Source: Sinohyriopsis cumingii
Taxonomy: Eukaryota > Mollusca > Bivalvia > Unionida > Unionidae
Length of the DNA stretch: 64,000 nt
NCBI GenBank assembly: GCA_028554795.2
Contig: CM068839.1
Span: 42,963,117-43,027,116 of the forward strand
Reading direction: 5' to 3'
In this document: one piece after another, positions 53,301 to 59,300 of the stretch
Numbering within the stretch: the first letter of the stretch is position 1
Layout of the letters: every line of letters begins with the position of its first letter
Program-made: the position numbers and the translations under genes
Notes under the pieces: model-generated
Seen by the model: only the letters and a program-made list of their open reading frames with translations
What the model was told of the DNA's origin: nothing
The model's database searches: none

Positions 53301-56300
53301 ATGGTCACACTTATAGAAAATGGGTGATTTTTGTTAAAGTTTTTATTTGCTTATTCTTTCTAAATACCTTGATAGATTTATTTCATATTTATGATGATTT
53401 ATTGTGAAGCTAAGGCAATTACTTCTGTGATATGTCTGGTCAGCCTTTTTCAGCTTTGGTGTCTGAGTCACTCTATAGCAATCTTCAGTTGTGGGTTCAT
53501 CATGGAGGCCATGACCTTGCTAACGTAAAATATAAAATATATTATTATTATTATTACACCACTCCCTCGATAACTTGCGCACATCGGGGTCCAGAAACAT
53601 CGACTGCACTATAAGTGAGGCGCGAGTTATCGAGGGACCTATAAAATAAGCCCAAAGCCAATAAAGTGATCGACAACATAAAGTAAAAATAAGGGGGGGT
53701 GTAGGCAGATTATAGTGTTGAATACTCACTTTATAATCGTGCTGAGATTAACTGTGAATAAATATCTTTTTATAACGGTGTACTTTGTTTATTATTTCCT
53801 CGTAGAACAACATTAATTTCAGGATAAATTACAGTATATTGAGGCGATCATCGAAAACATTATTCCACGTGGTTTCCGTTCCCTTAACATGTGTACCCTT
53901 TAACACATTGTGTACTACGTCACTAATTTTTATGTTTTATTGGATACATTCTAGTTTTATTGTTTGATCCAAATTAGACTTTTTTTAATATACAAAAGAT
54001 CGACTCTTTTTGAGAAACAGTGTCGATCGAACGATAGATTTGATTGCGATAGAAGTAAAATGGAAAACAAAAGACAAGGGTTAATCAGTACTAAGATATT
54101 TAATGGGTCTACAAATTTAAAACAACGTAAATTAGAACAAGTTAATACTTGCCGTTTGTGCCACGCTTGACAAATATCAATTCACTTTTTGAAAAAAATC
54201 AGTTAATTTTTTGTGTTTGTTACTCCTTGGTTTCTCTGCCGCCAAGCAAAATCCCTCAGATTTCTCAACTGCATGAGCTTTACGTAGTCAACATTTTGGG
54301 TGTCCAGCCACTTTATGGCAATATCAAAAGATTTGATTGCTTCCTGTGCAGAGGGGGGAGGTGGTGCAACATCTGCGTCTACATCACTTTCAACACTTGT
54401 GGTACTCCAGTTAGAATCGTCTTCTGCTGCAAATTTGTTCGTTATAGAATTAATTATTGTTTAATCTGACATGTATTCGGCTGTGGGGCAATCATTGTCA
54501 GCACAAATCCACTCCTCCATGTCATCAAGAGAAATGCCCATCTCAGGACCATGAGTCTGTACGAATTTCTCCGAAACAGCCTCGGCATTAATGACATCAG
54601 TTTCACTGAAACCTTCAAAGTCACTATCATCGTCACTGTCTCTGTTACTGTTTTGCTTTACGTCAAAGGCAGCTCCAAGACCCTTAATTCAGCACCCCAG
54701 GTCTCTTGTAATCGATTTTTTAATGCAACGAACACTTCCCCAAGTTGATGATCAAAACAAAGCCGGCATGTAATTAGGTTCTCATAGAAGTACTCACAGG
54801 TTTCAATGTGACGGTCGATTGACTCTTTTCATGTTTTCAATGAACAGAATATGTTGTGATTATAATGTTTACACTGAAATGGAATTAAAGGATTAGAATG
54901 TGACTTTCACACAGGAAGACGTTTAATTGGTGTTTATTTCATTCTCTCTTGCCACCTGTTAACATTTACCAGAAGTTTTCATTGATTGCTATTTCACCAG
55001 ACTGTTTATTTACAGTATACTGACAACTATTTATCATAAAAACGTACAAAATATATGATATTTTTAAACAGAGGTCTCACAAGGATTTTAAAACTGGGTC
55101 TTTCTGCCTCTGAATTCCATCACTAAATATCAGTACTTTTTCTCACCCGGCTGCCAGTCAAAGCCTTTGAACTAGTCACCTAGCTATTGCATCACGTTCT
55201 TTTTTTTTATGTACTCTTATAAAATGGCAACATGTATGTACATCAAGGAGTCTTTCAGTCACAGAATTATTCATTGTAAATATCAGCACAGCTAACTGAT
55301 CAACACATTTTCCCACAAAGCAGGTGGCTGAAACAGGACTGGCAAATCTTTGAATTTTCCCATGCACCTATTACATGCGTACGGAGGACTCCTGCCTCAG
55401 TGATTTTCTGCGTCCCAGATCAAAAATTGGCATCCAAATATGCCTAATTAAGCGTTTTCAAGATCTCTGAAATTAATTCTTATTTAGAACTTGCAAATTT
55501 CAAAATATGGATTCTATTTTTACGGGCATTAATCACCATTTTCGATGATAAAACGAGCAATGTATCAAGGTTTATATTACCAATTCTTATCGTAATTTTT
55601 TCACGTTCAGCGTATTTTAAAGATATTTTAAATACATTTTCTCTGGAAAAAATCGGGAGCCAAGACAGACACCATGTTATAAGCGGGATCACGAGTTATC
55701 CGGGCGCGAGTTATCGAGGGAGCAGTGTATTATTATTATTATTATAAAATATAAAAAGTCTTATCCAGTTTATTGCATTCTTGCCTATCACTTTGTGCCA
55801 CTCTTGCTCTTGAATTATATCTCTTGATGTTGGTCAGAAAGAATGATATCCATTTTACTCCCAGTTTGGAATATATAGCAACATTATATATTTCTTTACC
55901 TCCTATGACATTCTTTCCCATGAGTCATGCCCCAGGTTGGGTCTTACTGAGTCATGAGGTTATGCCCCTTTGATATATCAATATATTGTTTCAGGGGCAT
56001 ATAACGTGTTTCTTGTTGTTTTGTTAGCTGTACCAATCATAAACCAAAAGAGCTTATGGGGCAGTTTGCATTCCCTTGTCTGCATTCCCTAGTCAGTTCT
56101 AAATGAAAATGATGCCAGTCATTCCGTAAGATTGCCATGACAGCCTTCATGAAAATCTTTTTGTCACTGCACCACCTGAATGGATAATCATTATGATATA
56201 GAGTTTTCACCAAAAGACTTCTATGATGTCTGCTTTGTCCTAAATAAATATTGTGCCAATCTGACCTCCAGTATGTCCACTGTTTGAAGATCTTGCTGTT

Positions 56301-59300
56301 GCTGAAGAATATCAGAGATAGTTTAAACACTCAGCAGTTAAAATTAAGAAATGGTCTTGAATTCCTGGAAATTCTTTACACCCAGTAGAGTGTCATTCCC
56401 TTCTAGGGACTCTTTGAGTATATTATGACACAGCCATGTTACAGTATAACTCATTGTAAATTGAGCTTGATGGAGGTCATTTTATTTAGGAAATTTTGCA
56501 TATGTTGGAGCGATTTGATGAAGACATAATGGTTGGGATAGAAAAAATATGCACGATTTTCACATTAAGTTGAATTTTGGGCATGAATTTTGAGAAATTA
56601 TCATTAATTTGTATTACTTATAATAGACCCTGCTTTTATCTTTCAAGTACGGCATTATAAAGAACTGACTACTGTATTTCTTTAAGCAACGAAAAACTTA
56701 CCAATTTTGTGCCCATGCAGTGCCAAAATACTGTGAATTTTTATTTGTAGTTACCAGTTTGTCTGTGATTTCTTGAATGCTATAAGTCACAAATTAAATG
56801 ACTTGTAAGCAAAGATACATCTATGAGGATAACAGGACCTGATTCCTCATCCACAAATTTACAAAGTACAACAGTATCACAAATGTGCAAAGGACAAAAA
56901 TATCATGTTTTGCAAAACCACTGTTTACTTTATATCTGTTTTGCAGTCTTTCTATTGTTATCCATGTCGTTTATCTTTTGCAGATCTTTACATAGAGGGT
57001 TGATCCTCAACAATATTGCCTGTAATTCCTGCCCATTAAGACGAACTTTCTCTGCAGACTGGTCAACATGGCTGGAAGGACATGAAGACATTACTTTGCT
57101 ACCAGCTTTCTTTGATCTCTATGAGGATGTACGTAATGCCAGAGTAGATTTTTTTAAAATAACATCAGAGTAGACCTTTTTTTACAATAAGTAATCAAGT
57201 GAGAGTGGTTTCCCTTTCAGCCAAGTTGAGTACAGTTTTTTTCCTGCATTTTTAGAAACACAGTTTTTAAATCTACTATATGTTGGTGGACAACATATCC
57301 TAATACAGCTCCGACTTGTTATAACACGCTGCATTATATCATGATTCTGGATATATCACTGTGTAAACCATTATATTGTATTTGAATTGGTCCATCAGAT
57401 GTATGACACAGTGGATTTACAAAAAACAACATGAAGTTTAATATTATTTTTTTATTTCCTTTTTAAAACATTTTTATTTGATAATTATTTATCATTCCAC
57501 AATTCCACAGGACCAAACTTAATTGAATTCTTTAAAATCTAATCAAGAAGGTCAAAGTACAGGTATTATTTGAGTCACAAAACTAGCTCTCTGACCTGAC
57601 TTTTTTCGCTTTGATTTACCTGCTGTTGTCCAGTCTTCAGCTTATTCTAATATAAACGATTTCTGACAATAATATCATCCCTGGTCAGCAGAGTTTTTCA
57701 TAGCTGTTTACATCTATTATACAGCAAGTTCTTTCAGTTTGTACTAAGCACACCTGACAACTTAGATGTGAGCTTAAGGTGGCTTCTGTTATGGAGACCT
57801 CAGAGAAAATCACTAAATTTGAACTGGCAGTCATCTACCCTCACACATACCATGGTAAGGGATTGAACCTGAGATGGTAGAGGTGTGAAGTAAGTTAGTT
57901 ATCACTGCGCTATCCAAACCCAATGCTGGAGGAAATAGTAAATATTTATTTTACTCTGTGATGTCATTTGTACATGTATAATCTACAGCAACACTTGTTA
58001 AAATAGTAACTTCAAACTTTGAGACCGTTTTGGAGGCCTAGTGGTTAGAGTGTCAACCTCAGATGCGTGAGGTCGCTGGTTTGAATCCCGGCTGAGTCAG
58101 ACCAAAGACTTATAAAAATGGTACTTACAGCTGCCTTGCTGGGTGCTCAGCATTAAGAGGTTAGTGTTAGGACTGGTCAGCCTGGTGTCGATAATGTGAC
58201 TGGGTGGGACATCATGCTACATGTCTGCAGCACAATGCCCTAGTGCTAGATGTCACTTTAAACTGCCACACTGCGAACATCATAGTGATATGACTGAAAA
58301 ATTGTTAAAGCTATGTTAAAAATCCAAATCATGCACACACAGACACTCACACACACATTTGAGATATGATTTGCATTGTATTTTATATTTTGCACAGCAA
58401 ACCCTAATGTGGAAAGGGAAAGAGAAGAAAAACATAAGAGAGGGAGAGATCATTTGGATAATTCCAAATGAATACTGGTTTCTAATGACACATTTGTTAC
58501 ATAAGGGTCTATATTGTATGGAAATTATCAGATTTTCTTTATCACTGTCATTTGTATTTCATTTCTATTTTGAACTATGTTAATTTCATCCATTTTAGTC
58601 TTTATAAAACAGTTCATTTTTATTGCTTCAGTGATGTGTATTTCATGTCAGTTTCATATATCTGTGTGACTAATAAAAGATGAAATTATATCATTATATT
58701 TATAATTATTGATAAAGTTACCTAAAAAAAACATTAAATGGAAAATGAACAAACAATTAGAGATAGTTTGCTGCCCAGCCTCCCCCACCCCAAAAAATAA
58801 CAAAAATCCATGGAGTTTTGGTGTAAGTCCAGCTTAATAATTAATTTTGTTCCTTTTTTTATAGATTTGAGATAAAAAGAGCTTCTACAATGTTGGAATC
58901 AAGCTTGCACTAACTCATTAATGTAAATACAATCATGTAAATGTTGATCCTGGTGTACAAATTATTCCTTTTTTTTTTCTTAGGGGATCCTTGATGTTGT
59001 GGTTAGTAGTGTGATATCCAGTAATGCGTCAGTTATAAGAGTTTGGAAACACAAGTTTGATGATGATGCCTCATTTATCAAAGTGATGGGTAGGTCTACC
59101 TTGATATGGTTCCTGTTATTTTAAGTTTGGAAGTCTTTTGCTAGCACCTTATATTATTCTTTACAGACATTTTACATGTAGTCAATATATCTATGATTAT
59201 ATTGGCGTAAGTCTATATAAATTCCTTTAATATAATCATGTATCCTATAATTCCATATAAATTCCTTTCATATAAATCATGTATATTATAATTCTATATA

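Larger units (their letters stand above)
50222..56983 (+). other. ITFG1 intron 9 (6.8 kb)
   Basis: Holds TA and CA microsatellites (50272-50356), an AGGTCA-rich repeat (50480-51330), a hAT-type MITE (51660-51812), a degenerate repeat (52080-52700), the complete pogo-like copy (53557-55727) and a repeat related to 41200-41600 (56090-56330). In 52701-53540 and 56340-56983 I see AT-rich sequence only. Confidence 0.75.
57129..58983 (+). other. ITFG1 intron 10 (1.9 kb)
   Basis: Holds a repeat shared with 61725-61915 (57300-57480) and a full SINE-B (58023-58345). In 57481-58022 and 58346-58983 I see nothing definite. Confidence 0.72.

Noticed and set aside
58023-58100. Possible tRNA gene
   Set aside because: A and B boxes are present, but the body continues into a SINE and the stem pairing is not kept.
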